Origin: CAZOJJ01 sp964580105 | GTDB lineage: Bacteria > Bacteroidota > Rhodothermia > Rhodothermales > Rubricoccaceae | Assembly (NCBI GenBank): GCA_964580105.1 | Contig: CAZOJJ010000002.1 | Location: 62,001 to 126,000, forward strand | DNA length: 64,000 nucleotides | Direction of reading: 5' to 3' | Shown: positions 55,465 to 63,763 of the stretch, piece by piece | How positions within the stretch are numbered: the stretch's first letter is position 1 | Layout of the letters: the number at the start of each line of letters is the position of its first letter | The notes under the pieces: generated by a model | Seen by the model: only the letters and a program-made list of their open reading frames with translations | The model's database searches: none | Told to the model about the DNA's origin: nothing | Made by a program: the position numbers and the translations under genes

Positions 55465-55557
55465 GTCATCCCCGACGTGACCGGGAACGCGAAGCTTCCC
55501 GCAGGAATCCAGACCGTGCCCTTCGCTTAGCTGGATTCCCGCCTTCGCGGGAAGGAC
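55465..55557. repeat. Dispersed palindromic repeat, copy A
   Basis: Starts GTCATCCCCGACGTGACCGG and ends TCCCGCCTTCGCGGGAAGGAC, with AATCCAGACC inside. It shares its outer arms with copy B at 63764-63836. Hairpin arms GCGGGAA/TTCCCGC make it REP-like. Confidence 0.75.
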
Positions 55558-55709
55558 AGCCGTGAGGGGATCGAGCGGCTCGACAGAGCATGGGCAATTC
55601 AGGTCGAGTGCCGGCGGCACCGCGCCGTCGGCACGCCGAAGCTAGCGCCGAAGCAAGCGCCGGGGCGGATGGGCGTCTGCGGATTTGGCGTTCAGGCGAA
55701 CGGGCCGGC

Positions 55710-56234
55710 TTACCACCCCTCGCGCTCGCGCAGCCGGACGACGTGCGCCACGTGGTGCCGACCGTGCCAGGCGTACATCCCGACGGTCTTGTCGAGGCGG
55801 TTCACGCCCGAGACGGGGTGGAGGAACGTCCGGGCCAGCGCCTCGCGGTCGAGCGCGCGGATCAGGCCCGTCCAGCGCGCGTGCAGCGCCTCCAGAAACG
55901 CCAGCGCCGTCTCGACGGGCACGGCGTGCGTGTCGGGCAGCGAGGCCCAGCCGTCCTGGTCGTAGGCCTTGATCGGGGGGGCGTCCTCGGTCAGCGCCCA
56001 CTTGAAGCGGACGAAGGCGTTGAGGTGGCTGTCCGGGACGTGGTGGACGACCTGCCGCACGGTCCATCCGTCCGGCCGGTAGGGCGTGTCGAGCTGGGCG
56101 TCGTCGAGGCCGGCGACGGCGGCGCGGAGCTGCTCGGGCAGCGCGTCGAGGTCGGCCGTCCAGCCGGCGAGGTCGGCCTCGGTGACGGGGCCGTCGTGGG
56201 TGAAGCGGCCGATGGGGTAGCAGAGGTCGTCCAT
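55710..56234 (-). CDS. YfiT-like DinB-fold metal-binding protein (bacillithiol-transferase type)
   Basis: 174 residues. The signature is almost complete: RPDGWTVRQVVHHVPDSHLN and KTVGMYAWHGRHHVAHVVRL give a three-histidine nickel or zinc site. YfiT/BstA proteins were first called hydrolases; some transfer bacillithiol or another low-molecular thiol. The length fits. Confidence 0.88.
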   Translation of the reverse strand: MDDLCYPIGRFTHDGPVTEADLAGWTADLDALPEQLRAAVAGLDDAQLDTPYRPDGWTVRQVVHHVPDSHLNAFVRFKWALTEDAPPIKAYDQDGWASLPDTHAVPVETALAFLEALHARWTGLIRALDREALARTFLHPVSGVNRLDKTVGMYAWHGRHHVAHVVRLREREGW

Positions 56235-56276
56235 GTAGGCGCGAAAAGAGGGGAGGCGAGAAGGTACGTGCCGCGC

Positions 56277-57107
56277 TCAGATCCCCGCGCCGCCGGTGAC
56301 CTCCAGCGTGTGCCCCGTCACGTACCCCGCCAGCGGCGAGGCCATCAGCACGATGCCGCCCGCGGCCTCCTCGTCCGTCCCCGGCCGCCCCAGCGGGTTC
56401 GCCGTGAACGCGCGCCCGCGCGCCGCCTCGGGGATGCCCTGCACGACCTCGTGGCCCGCCACCTCCACCGTTTCGCCCGTCTCCTTCGGCCGCGTCATCC
56501 GCGTGTCGATGAACCCGAAGGCAACGGCGTTGCACCGGATGCCGAACCGGCCCCACTCCTTCGCCACCGTCTTCGTCAGCCCCACGACGCCCATCTTGGC
56601 CGTGGCGTAGTTGGCCTGCCCCACGTTGCCGTGCAGGCCCGAGGTGGACGAGACGTTGACGATGACGCGGTTCTCGGAGAACGGCCGGCCGGCTTCGAGC
56701 TCGGCCTTGGCGGGGGCGCGGAGGTGCTTCGCCGCCGCGCGGATCATCCGGAACGGCGCGAACGTGTGGATCTCCATGATGCGCAGCCACTGCTCGTCGG
56801 TCATCGTGTGGAGCATCCCATCCCACAGGAAGCCCGCGTTGTTGACGAGCACGTTGAGCTTGCCGAAGTGCGCCACGGCCGTGTCGAGCAGGCGCTCCGG
56901 GAAGCCGTCCTCGGTCACGCTGCCGGGCACGGCCAGCGCCGCCCCGCCCACCTCGGTGATGGCGGCGGCGGTCGCTTCGGCCGGCTCCGCGTCGAGGTCG
57001 TTGACGACGACGGAGGCGCCGAGGCGGGCGAACAGCCGCGCCGTGGCCGCGCCGATCCCGCGGCCGGCTCCGGTGACGACGACGACCTGGTTCTCGAAGA
57101 GCTGCAT
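56277..57107 (-). CDS. Short-chain dehydrogenase/reductase
   Basis: 276 residues. NAD(P) motif TGAGRGIGAATA (about 12), NNAG at about 88, catalytic NVSSTSG (Ser) and NYATAKMG (Tyr-x3-Lys). Similar to 3-oxoacyl-ACP-reductase-like or HSD17B4-type enzymes (ends ASPLAGYVTGHTLEVTGGAG). A MaoC hydratase and a thioesterase follow upstream on the same strand, in keeping with fatty-acid or polyester metabolism. Confidence 0.92.
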   Translation of the reverse strand: MQLFENQVVVVTGAGRGIGAATARLFARLGASVVVNDLDAEPAEATAAAITEVGGAALAVPGSVTEDGFPERLLDTAVAHFGKLNVLVNNAGFLWDGMLHTMTDEQWLRIMEIHTFAPFRMIRAAAKHLRAPAKAELEAGRPFSENRVIVNVSSTSGLHGNVGQANYATAKMGVVGLTKTVAKEWGRFGIRCNAVAFGFIDTRMTRPKETGETVEVAGHEVVQGIPEAARGRAFTANPLGRPGTDEEAAGGIVLMASPLAGYVTGHTLEVTGGAGI

Positions 57108-57180
57108 GGGACGTAGAGGAATCGAGGCGAGGAAGAAAGAAGGAGCGGAAGATATCGGCGCGGCCCGGGACGACGGCGCG

Positions 57181-57684
57181 CTATCCGTCCTCTGCCTTCC
57201 GTCCACCGTCCTCGGCCCTCCGGTAGTCCACGGCGCGGAGGGTGCCGTCTGCGGCCCGGAGGTGCGTCTCCATGCCGGGCACGACGTCGGTGTTCTGGGC
57301 CGAGGCGCAGCGCCAGCCGCCGGCCGTCCGGTGGACGACGAACGAGAAGATCGTCGTGCGCGGTCCGGGCGCGGGTTGGTCGCCCGGCGGCGACTGGCCC
57401 GTCAGGCGCATCCGGGCGTGGACGACGGCCACGTCGTCGCGGAGGCGCTTGACGGTGACGCGCTGGAGGGTGAGCGTTGAGTCCGGGAAGATGACGGAGA
57501 GGCCGTAGGCGTGGGCCCGGCGGATGGCCTCGCGGTCGTGCCACCACAGGCCGGTCACGTTGACGAACTCGGCGTCCTCGTCGAACAGCGCCGCCAGCGC
57601 GTCGGCGTCGCGGCGCATCCAGGCCTCCACCCAGCGCGTCGCGATGGCCTCGGGCCGGTCGAGGGGCGGATGGTCAGAAGGCAT
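57181..57684 (-). CDS. SnoaL/SgcJ-type NTF2-like protein
   Basis: 167 residues. Cone-shaped fold seen from RWVEAWMRRDADALAALFDE and DAEFVNVTGLWWHDREAIRR. Binds a small ligand; reaction unknown. The last ~18 residues (YRRAEDGGRKAEDG) are encoded by a heptamer-period repeat at 57183-57225, which may have extended the protein. Confidence 0.8.
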   Translation of the reverse strand: MPSDHPPLDRPEAIATRWVEAWMRRDADALAALFDEDAEFVNVTGLWWHDREAIRRAHAYGLSVIFPDSTLTLQRVTVKRLRDDVAVVHARMRLTGQSPPGDQPAPGPRTTIFSFVVHRTAGGWRCASAQNTDVVPGMETHLRAADGTLRAVDYRRAEDGGRKAEDG

Positions 57685-57718
57685 TGGGTAGTCGGCATGG
57701 GTTTCGGGCCCTCACCCG

Positions 57719-57764
57719 TGTCGTCCTTCGGCTCCGACTGCCCGAGCCTCCGCTCAGAATGACA
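57719..57764. repeat. Dispersed palindromic element, second family
   Basis: GTCGTCCTTCGGCTCCGACT ... CGCTCAGAATGACA. The ends are those of the common TGTCATTCTGAGCGGAG-type intergenic repeat (seen here on the minus strand). Noncoding; between two genes. Confidence 0.6.
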
Positions 57765-57781
57765 GGGGGAGGAGAACGGAG

Positions 57782-58240
57782 TCACGCCGGCAGCAGCAGC
57801 GTCAGCGCGTCGGCGACGAGCGCGGGCCGGTCGTTGTCCTCGATCTCGACCGTGTTCTGCGTCGTGAGCAGCCAGCCCTCGCCTTTCGGCTCCACCGCCG
57901 TCACGGCCACGCGCGTGCGGAGGCGCGCGCCCGGCGGTACGGGCGCGAGGAAGCGGACCCGCTCGTAGCCGTAGTTGAGCACGCGGCCGACGCCCTCGGG
58001 CACCACGCCCACCTCGGCGCGCATGGCAGGGAGGAGGCTGAGCGTGAGCAGGCCGTGGGCGATGGTCGTGCCGGTCGGGCTCTCCCTCGCCGCGCGCTCG
58101 GCGTCTACGTGGATCCACTGGTGATCGCCTGTGAGGTCGGCGAAGCGGTCGATGTCGTCCTGCGTGACGGTGCGCCAGGGCGAGACGCCGAGTTCGTGGC
58201 CGACGAGCGGCGTGAGGGTGTCGAGCGAGAGGTCAGGCAT
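57782..58240 (-). CDS. MaoC-family dehydratase
   Basis: 152 residues, a single hot-dog fold. The hydratase motif is RFADLTGDHQWIHVDAERAA with TIAHGLLTLSLLP; catalytic Asp and His are present. It would hydrate (R)-specific enoyl-CoA esters. Its start overlaps the thioesterase stop by eight bases. Confidence 0.92.
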   Translation of the reverse strand: MPDLSLDTLTPLVGHELGVSPWRTVTQDDIDRFADLTGDHQWIHVDAERAARESPTGTTIAHGLLTLSLLPAMRAEVGVVPEGVGRVLNYGYERVRFLAPVPPGARLRTRVAVTAVEPKGEGWLLTTQNTVEIEDNDRPALVADALTLLLPA

Positions 58241-58640
58241 CGTCGGCGGTGGGCAGGACGGCGCGGAGCGCGTCGGGGAGGGGAGCGGGGCGGCCGTCGG
58301 TGTCGACCCACACGAGGCGGGCCTCGCACGTGGCGTAGACCGTCTCCGGGTCCTCTTCCAGCGTCAACTCGTAGCGGTGCACGAACGACGAACGCCCCGG
58401 CGGCGCGCCGTAGGTCCTGACGAGGGCCGTAGCGGGGAAGTGGACCGGCCGCTTGAACTCGGCGCTCGTCGCCGCGAGGATGGGCGCGCCGTCCTCGGGC
58501 CAGCCCTCCGGCAGCGCCGCGAAGAGCGCGTCGATGCGGGCCTGCTCGAAGTAGCGAAAGAAGAGCGTGTTGTTGACGTGGCCGAAGGCGTCCATGTCGC
58601 CCCAGCGGACGGGGATGCGCGAAGTGTGCAGCAGCTTCAT
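58233..58640 (-). CDS. Acyl-CoA thioesterase (4HBT type)
   Basis: 135 residues. Hot-dog thioesterase motif VRWGDMDAFGHVNNTLFFRY with Asp17-like catalytic residue; end motif ATCEARLVWVDTDGRP. It cleaves acyl-CoA esters. Translated together with the MaoC gene, by overlap. Confidence 0.9.
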   Translation of the reverse strand: MKLLHTSRIPVRWGDMDAFGHVNNTLFFRYFEQARIDALFAALPEGWPEDGAPILAATSAEFKRPVHFPATALVRTYGAPPGRSSFVHRYELTLEEDPETVYATCEARLVWVDTDGRPAPLPDALRAVLPTADDA

Positions 58641-58641
58641 G

Positions 58642-58716
58642 GTACAGGGTGCGGGAGGCCGGGGCCGGGCTGGAAGCCGCGAGGGTTCTGCACCCTGCAT
58701 CCCGTACCTCGAACCC
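58642..58716. repeat. Inverted heptamer repeat between thioesterase and thioredoxin genes
   Basis: Right arm TGCACCC TGCATCC CGTACCT CGAACCC; left arm GGTACAG GGTGCGG. The arms are largely complementary, so the RNA folds into a hairpin in this 75-base intergenic stretch. Confidence 0.6.
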
Positions 58717-59549
58717 TAATAGAGCGACGTGTTGAACACCGGGCGGTGCTTCCGGACGACCGGGTCGGCCTCGCCGAGGGTCTGGAAGAGAGCGACGCAC
58801 GCCTTCCGCGCGCCGTCGTCCTCGTAGCCCCGGTCGCGCTGGACGACGTGGATGAAGCGGTCGAGCGCGGCGTCTACGTCGCCGGCGCGGAGGGCGCGGA
58901 GGGCTCCGGCGTAGGCGTCGCGGACGGGCGCCTCGGGGAGGTCGTCGGGGTCCCGGCGGAGGAGCACGGCGAGGGTGCGGACGCCCTCGGCCTCGGGCCG
59001 CGCGAGGTCGGCCGTCAGGTCGGCCGCGCGCTCCGGATCCTCGAACACCACGAGGCGGGCGAGGTGGAGGCGGGCGGCATCGGCCGTGGGGCCGGCGGGT
59101 TCTTCCGCGAGGACCGATTCGAGGAGGGGGCGGGCGGCGTCGCGGTCGCCCTCGGCCAGCAGGGCCTCCGCCCGCGCGAGCGCCTTCTTGGCGGCGCTCG
59201 GGAGGTGCCGGCCGAGCCACTGGCGAACGGCGGGCTCGGGCAGCACGCCGGTGAACTCGGCCGCGACCTCTCCGTCCACGAACAGCTTGACGGCGGGGAT
59301 GCCCCGAACGCCGTAGCGCGCCGCAAGCTCCGGGCGCGCGTCGGCGTCCACCTTGACGAGCGTCCAGCGGTTCGCGTGTGCGCGCTCCTCCTCGGCCAGC
59401 CGTTCGAGGATGGGGCCGAGGACGCGGCAGGGTCCGCACCACGCCGCCCAGAAGTCGACGAGGACGGGCCGGGCCCGGCTCGCCTCAATCACGTCGTTCT
59501 CGAAGTCGAGGGTGGCGGTGGTAGAGGAGCCGAAGGGGGTGTCGAGCAT
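58716..59549 (-). CDS. Thioredoxin-domain co-chaperone, YbbN-like
   Basis: 277 residues. The thioredoxin domain (about 1-115) has the active site DFWAAWCGPCRVLGP and IPAVKLF with the cis-proline; the C-terminal half is a TPR-type helical region (ALARAEALLAEGDRDAARPL). YbbN/CnoX proteins couple redox protection to the chaperones GroEL and DnaK. Unlike E. coli YbbN it keeps both active-site cysteines. Confidence 0.9.
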   Translation of the reverse strand: MLDTPFGSSTTATLDFENDVIEASRARPVLVDFWAAWCGPCRVLGPILERLAEEERAHANRWTLVKVDADARPELAARYGVRGIPAVKLFVDGEVAAEFTGVLPEPAVRQWLGRHLPSAAKKALARAEALLAEGDRDAARPLLESVLAEEPAGPTADAARLHLARLVVFEDPERAADLTADLARPEAEGVRTLAVLLRRDPDDLPEAPVRDAYAGALRALRAGDVDAALDRFIHVVQRDRGYEDDGARKACVALFQTLGEADPVVRKHRPVFNTSLY

Positions 59550-59593
59550 GGCGAAGAAGCGGGGAAGGCGCGAGACAGGGCCGGACGGATGTG

Positions 59594-59601
59594 TAACTTT
59601 G
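59594..59601 (+). promoter_or_regulatory. -7 element of the TolB-like lipoprotein gene
   Basis: TAACTTTG, an exact match to TAnnTTTG, 83 bases before the ATG at 59685. Confidence 0.55.
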
Positions 59602-59684
59602 CGCAGATTCGGCGCCGCGCCGGCTCGCGCCGTTCCGCGCCCGTCTTCTTCCGACCGCTTCCCCTCGTTGTTCCCCGCCCGCTG

Positions 59685-60875
59685 ATGCGCGCCGCGCTCC
59701 TCCTGCTCGCCCTCCCCCTCGCCCTCGTCGCCTGTACGCCCTCGGAGGTCGAGGAGACGGACACGACCGCGACGGCCGACGGCTACGACCCCGCCACCGA
59801 CTCGCTCCGCTTCCCCGGCGAGGTCCACCTCCGCAACCTCCGCCAGCTCACCTTCGGCGGCAACAACGCCGAGGCCTACTGGAGCTTCGACGACCGCCAA
59901 CTCATCTTCCAGAGCGACTGGAGCGCGATCAACCCGCAGGGCTGCGACCAGCAGTTCGTCATGAACGCCGACGGCTCCATGGTGGGCGACTCGGCCCAGT
60001 ACGCGCTGGTTTCGACGGGTCGGGGCCGGACGACCTGCGGCTACTTCCTCGCCGACGGCCGCATCGTCTACGCATCCACGCACGAGGGCGGCCCGGACTG
60101 CCCGACCTCCAGCGCCGACCGCACCGACCGCTACGTCTGGGACATCTTCCCCACGTTCGACATCTACGTGGCCAACGCCGACGGCTCCAACCCGCAACTC
60201 CTCATCGGCGGCGAGGGCTACGACGCCGAGGCGACGGTCTCGCCCGACGGCCGCTACGTCGTCTTCACCTCCACGCGTGACGGCGACCTCGACCTCTACC
60301 GCTACGATCTCGAGACGGGCGAGACGCTCCGCCTCACCGACGCGCTCGGCTACGACGGCGGCGCCTTCTTCTCGCCCGACGGCTCCAAGCTCGTCTGGCG
60401 CGCGAGCCGCCCCGAGGGCGAGGACGCCGAGCGCTACCGGGCGCTCCTGGCGCAGCACGCCATCGAGCCCGGCGCGCTCAACCTGTTCGTCGCCAACGCC
60501 GACGGCTCGGACGCACGGCAGATCACCGACCTCCCCGGCGCCAACTGGGCGCCCTTCTTCCACCCCTCGGGCGAGAAGATCCTGTTCTCGTCGAACCACC
60601 ACACCCTCGATCAGGGCGGGCGCGAGTTCGACCTCTTCCTCGTCGGCCTCGACGGCACCGGCCCGGAGCGCGTCACCTACAGCGGCACGTTCGACGCCTT
60701 CCCGATGTTCTCCTTCTCGGGCGACAAGCTGGTCTTTGCCTCCAACCGCCGCGCCGACCGCCGGCCCAGCCGCGACACCAACATCTTCGTCGCCGACTGG
60801 GTCGAGACGCCGACCGCGGTGGATTCGGCGTTCCAGTCGGTCGTGCCCGCCCCGCCCGCCTCGATGGAGCGATGA
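59685..60875 (+). CDS. TolB-like PD40 propeller lipoprotein
   Basis: 396 residues. Lipobox ALVAC. PD40/WD40-like blades are clear: QLTFGGNNAEAYWSFDDRQL, ATVSPDGRYVVFTSTRDGDL, AFFSPDGSKLVWRASRPEGE, WAPFFHPSGEKILFSSNHHT and FPMFSFSGDKLVFASNRRAD. Similar to TolB or to peptidase propellers without catalytic domain. It overlaps the CusF-like gene by four bases (ATGA). Confidence 0.88.
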   Translation: MRAALLLLALPLALVACTPSEVEETDTTATADGYDPATDSLRFPGEVHLRNLRQLTFGGNNAEAYWSFDDRQLIFQSDWSAINPQGCDQQFVMNADGSMVGDSAQYALVSTGRGRTTCGYFLADGRIVYASTHEGGPDCPTSSADRTDRYVWDIFPTFDIYVANADGSNPQLLIGGEGYDAEATVSPDGRYVVFTSTRDGDLDLYRYDLETGETLRLTDALGYDGGAFFSPDGSKLVWRASRPEGEDAERYRALLAQHAIEPGALNLFVANADGSDARQITDLPGANWAPFFHPSGEKILFSSNHHTLDQGGREFDLFLVGLDGTGPERVTYSGTFDAFPMFSFSGDKLVFASNRRADRRPSRDTNIFVADWVETPTAVDSAFQSVVPAPPASMER

Positions 60876-61273
60876 AACGGCCTGCCCTCCTGCTCGTCCT
60901 GGCACTGATCGGGACCGGATGCGCCGAGCGCCCGTCGGAGGACGCCCCGGCACCGGACGATTCGCCTTCCGTCGAGGACGCCCACGTCAGCTACACGCTG
61001 CGCGGCGTGTTCCGCGGCGCGCTCCACGACGGCGAGGCCGCATCCATCGATCACGAGGCCCTCGAAGGCATCATGCCCGCCATGCGGATGGACCTCCGCG
61101 TGGCCGACCCGGCCCTGCTCGACGGGCTTCGCCCCGGCGCCCCCATTCGTTTCCGAATGGAGGACCGTGGCTTCGGCTTCCGCATCACCGAGGTGGAGCC
61201 GCTCCCGCCGGGCACGGTGCTGGATCTCGCCCCGGACAGCGCGGCAGCGGATCGGCCGAGCGGCACGCGGTAG
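60872..61273 (+). CDS. CusF-like metal-binding lipoprotein
   Basis: 133 residues. Lipobox IGTGC. The CusF/CopC-type fold is seen in VFRGALHDGEAASIDHEALE and IMPAMRMDLRVADPALL, where MPAM-M is the copper/silver-binding methionine motif. It may deliver copper to the efflux system or to cytochromes. It is translationally coupled to the TolB-like gene. Confidence 0.8.
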   Translation: MKRPALLLVLALIGTGCAERPSEDAPAPDDSPSVEDAHVSYTLRGVFRGALHDGEAASIDHEALEGIMPAMRMDLRVADPALLDGLRPGAPIRFRMEDRGFGFRITEVEPLPPGTVLDLAPDSAAADRPSGTR

Positions 61274-61307
61274 GCCGGGACGGTTGTCGAGGCCGGCGAA
61301 AGAGCGG

Positions 61308-61329
61308 TAGTTTAGACGTTATCTAAACT
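61308..61329 (+). promoter_or_regulatory. Candidate DtxR-family operator over a -7 element
   Basis: Perfect dyad AGTTTAGA-CGTTA-TCTAAACT (61309-61329). TAGTTTAG (61308-61315) matches the -7 consensus and lies inside the left arm. A DtxR-family regulator is encoded at 63053, whose own upstream region shares the half site CTAAACT. Confidence 0.6.
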
Positions 61330-61338
61330 GTGCTCTCG

Positions 61339-62241
61339 ATGCTCGCCCTTCTCCTCGCGCTCACCTTCGCCTCTTCTCCGGCTCCGGTCGTCGCTCCTGC
61401 CCCCGATACGACGGGGACGCCCGGCCTCCTCGTGATGGCGCACGGGGGCGACGCCGCATGGAACGCGTCCGTGGAGGCGGCCGTCGCGCCGCTGCGCCGC
61501 CGCTACCCCGTAGCCGTCGCCTTCGGCATGGCCGATCCGCGCACGCTCGATCAGGCCCTCGACTCCCTCGCGGCGCACGGCGTCGAGCGCGTGGCCGTCG
61601 TCCGCCTGTTCCTCGACGGCCGGTCGTTTCTGCACCAGACGGAGTTCCTCCTCGGTCTCCGGCCGGACCCCCCCGCCGAGCCGCTCCTGCACGGGCCCCA
61701 CCATGCGGGCGGGCACGGCCCTGCCTCCGAGGCGCTGGCCCCGCTGCCGCACGGGATGGCCGTTGCGCTGTCGCCGGAGGGGCTGATGCAGGCGGAAGAG
61801 GTGGGGGCCATCCTCGCGGCGCGCGCTCGCGCGGTGAGCGACGATCCCGCGCGGGAGTCGGTCCTCGTGCTCGCCCACGGGGCCGGCGACGACACCGAGG
61901 ACGCCCGGTGGATCGCGGCCGTCGAGCACCTCAGCGGCTCCCTTCGGGACGGATTCCACAGCGTGCGCATCGAAACGCTCCGCGAAGACTGGCCGGCGCG
62001 CCGGCCCGACGCCGAGCGGCGCATCCGCGCCTTCGTCGAGGCGGAGGTGGGGGAGGGGCGCACCGTGCTGGTCGTTCCGTTCCGGCTGGCCGGATTCGGG
62101 CCGTACCACGCCGTCCTCGACGGGCTCTCCTACCGCGCGAACGAGACGGGGCTGCTCCCGCACGAGGCCGTGACGACCTGGATCGAAAGGCAGTACCGTG
62201 CGCTGACGGCGCAGCTGGACGCCGCTAGCGCCGCAGGCTGA
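61339..62241 (+). CDS. Secreted CbiX/SirB-like chelatase-domain protein
   Basis: 300 residues, signal peptide at the start (LALLLALTFASSPA). The chelatase fold is seen in LLVMAHGGDAAWNASVEAAV and LVLAHGAGDDTEDARW. These are two chelatase-like halves with a His-rich loop between them (LHGPHHAGGHG). Export of such a domain suggests cobalt or nickel/iron handling rather than siroheme synthesis. A GTG at 61330 is an alternative start; the ATG is preferred since the dyad abuts the GTG. Confidence 0.72.
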   Translation: MLALLLALTFASSPAPVVAPAPDTTGTPGLLVMAHGGDAAWNASVEAAVAPLRRRYPVAVAFGMADPRTLDQALDSLAAHGVERVAVVRLFLDGRSFLHQTEFLLGLRPDPPAEPLLHGPHHAGGHGPASEALAPLPHGMAVALSPEGLMQAEEVGAILAARARAVSDDPARESVLVLAHGAGDDTEDARWIAAVEHLSGSLRDGFHSVRIETLREDWPARRPDAERRIRAFVEAEVGEGRTVLVVPFRLAGFGPYHAVLDGLSYRANETGLLPHEAVTTWIERQYRALTAQLDAASAAG

Positions 62242-62974
62242 GGCCCGCTCCCAGCAGCGCATCGGGCGCGGCCTCGGTGAGTCCGATGGCCCCGTGCACG
62301 TCGAGCTGGATCGTCGGGGCGAGGAGGAAGGTGTAGCCGTGGTGGAGAAGGAGGGCCGCGTCCCTCTCCGGCTCCACCGACACGGCCGCCTCGACGAACG
62401 TACCGACCCGTTCCGCCGGCCCCAGCCCGGCGACGAGCGTGGCGCCCCGGCTCAGGCCGCCCTCGGCCCGGCCCACCTCGCCCTGCATCCCGAGGCCGAC
62501 CGGCCCGACCTCGCGCCCGGCGATCAGGATCAGAAGCGGATCGACGCGCCCGCTGCTGAGGGCGTCCTCGCCAAGGGGCAGCGAGGCCTCCAGGATGGCC
62601 GCGAGGTCCCAGCCGCCCGCCGGGCCGAACTGGACCTTCGCTCCGAGCGAGGCGTCGCCCAGCCCCTCGACGGCGCCGGCCGAGTAGTCCGGCAGGCCGA
62701 CGCGGAGCTCGGCGCGACGGACCGGCGCCCAGCGGATCAGCAACGCCGGGCCCGAGGTCACCTCGCCGTCGCCCGTGCGCGTCCACGTCAGGCCGCTCTC
62801 GAACTGGACGGTGCGCGGGGGGACGGCCACGGCGCTCTCGGTGAAGTCGGGCCGGTCGGTGACGAGAGAGGCCTGCAGAGGGGCCTGCAGAGGGGCCTGC
62901 AGAGGGGCCTGCAGAGGGGCCTGCGCGCGGGCCGAGAGCGCCAGGAGGGCGAAGAGCAGGAGGAGGCGAAACAT
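62225..62974 (-). CDS. Outer-membrane transporter-like protein with repeat-rich N-terminus
   Basis: 249 residues, convergent with and overlapping the CbiX-like gene by 17 bases. Signal peptide (to LSARAQ), a short QAPL repeat, then LVTDRPDFTESAVAVPPRTV, the hallmark of the phenol-degradation MetA-type outer-membrane channel family, and barrel strands to the end (LLGAGLSLRR). In this locus it could pass a metal complex. Confidence 0.75.
   Translation of the reverse strand: MFRLLLLFALLALSARAQAPLQAPLQAPLQAPLQASLVTDRPDFTESAVAVPPRTVQFESGLTWTRTGDGEVTSGPALLIRWAPVRRAELRVGLPDYSAGAVEGLGDASLGAKVQFGPAGGWDLAAILEASLPLGEDALSSGRVDPLLILIAGREVGPVGLGMQGEVGRAEGGLSRGATLVAGLGPAERVGTFVEAAVSVEPERDAALLLHHGYTFLLAPTIQLDVHGAIGLTEAAPDALLGAGLSLRR
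62871..62924. repeat. 12-bp tandem repeat coding for QAPL
   Basis: Four copies plus a partial copy of GCCTGCAGAGGG just after the signal-peptide codons. Each unit adds four residues in frame. Confidence 0.9.
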
Positions 62975-62994
62975 TCGGGCGGGCGAAGGCTTGT

Positions 62995-63019
62995 TTTAGG
63001 CGAAGCTAAACTTTAGTTT
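62995..63019. promoter_or_regulatory. Candidate DtxR-family operator, divergent promoter
   Basis: Two overlapping dyads: TTTAG-GCGAAG-CTAAA (62995-63010) and AAACT-TT-AGTTT (63008-63019). They sit between the divergent outer-membrane gene and the regulator gene, and share CTAAACT with the site at 61309. Confidence 0.6.
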
Positions 63020-63052
63020 GGCAACCGTCAACCTTTGCCGACCCGTTCGCCG

Positions 63053-63727
63053 ATGCACACCGCCGCCGTCGAGGATTACCTCAAGACGATCTACGACCTC
63101 GCCCGGGGTGGGCGGCCCGTGACGACCTCGGCGCTGGCCGAGCGCCTCGGCGTCGCGCCCGCCTCGGTCACGGGGATGGTCAAGAAGCTGGCCGAGATGA
63201 AGCTGCTCGCCCACGAGCCCTACAGGGGCGTCGCGCTGACGGCGGCCGGGCGGCGCATCGCCGTCGAGGTCATCCGGCACCACCGGCTCGTCGAGACCTA
63301 CCTCCACCAGGCGCTCGGCGTGCCGTGGGACGAGGTCCACGCCGAGGCCGAGAAGTGGGAGCACGTGCTCTCCGAGGAGATGGAGGCCCGCATGGACGCC
63401 GCGCTCGGCCACCCGACCACCGACCCCCACGGCGCGCCCATCCCCTCGCCCGACCTCGTGCTGGAGGAGCCGGATCACCCGCCGCTGGCGCGCCTCACCG
63501 ACGGCCAGCGCGGCGCCGTCGCCGAGGTGAGCGACGACGACGCGGACCTCCTCCGCTACGTCGGCCGCCTCGGCCTCTATCCGGGCACGGCCTTCGAGGT
63601 CGTCCAGGGCGCGCCCTACGCCGACGGCCCCGTCACCGTCCGCCTCCTCAGCGGCGACCAGGCCGGCACCGAGCACGCCGTCGGCCACCGCGCCGCCGCC
63701 CACCTCTTCGTCAAGGACATCGTATGA
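63053..63727 (+). CDS. DtxR/MntR-family metal-dependent regulator
   Basis: 224 residues. The DNA-binding helix is TTSALAERLGVAPASVTGMV; the dimer/metal part has GVALTAAGRRIAVEVIRHHR, WDEVHAEAEKWEHVLSEEME and LGHPTTDPHGAPIP. An SH3-like domain (about 150-222; RLGLYPGTAFEVVQGAPYAD) ends it, as in IdeR and DtxR but not in short MntR. It should repress metal-uptake genes when Mn or Fe is plentiful. Confidence 0.94.
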   Translation: MHTAAVEDYLKTIYDLARGGRPVTTSALAERLGVAPASVTGMVKKLAEMKLLAHEPYRGVALTAAGRRIAVEVIRHHRLVETYLHQALGVPWDEVHAEAEKWEHVLSEEMEARMDAALGHPTTDPHGAPIPSPDLVLEEPDHPPLARLTDGQRGAVAEVSDDDADLLRYVGRLGLYPGTAFEVVQGAPYADGPVTVRLLSGDQAGTEHAVGHRAAAHLFVKDIV

Positions 63728-63763
63728 GACCCCGCCTTGCTGTGTTGAGACGCTCCTTTCGCT

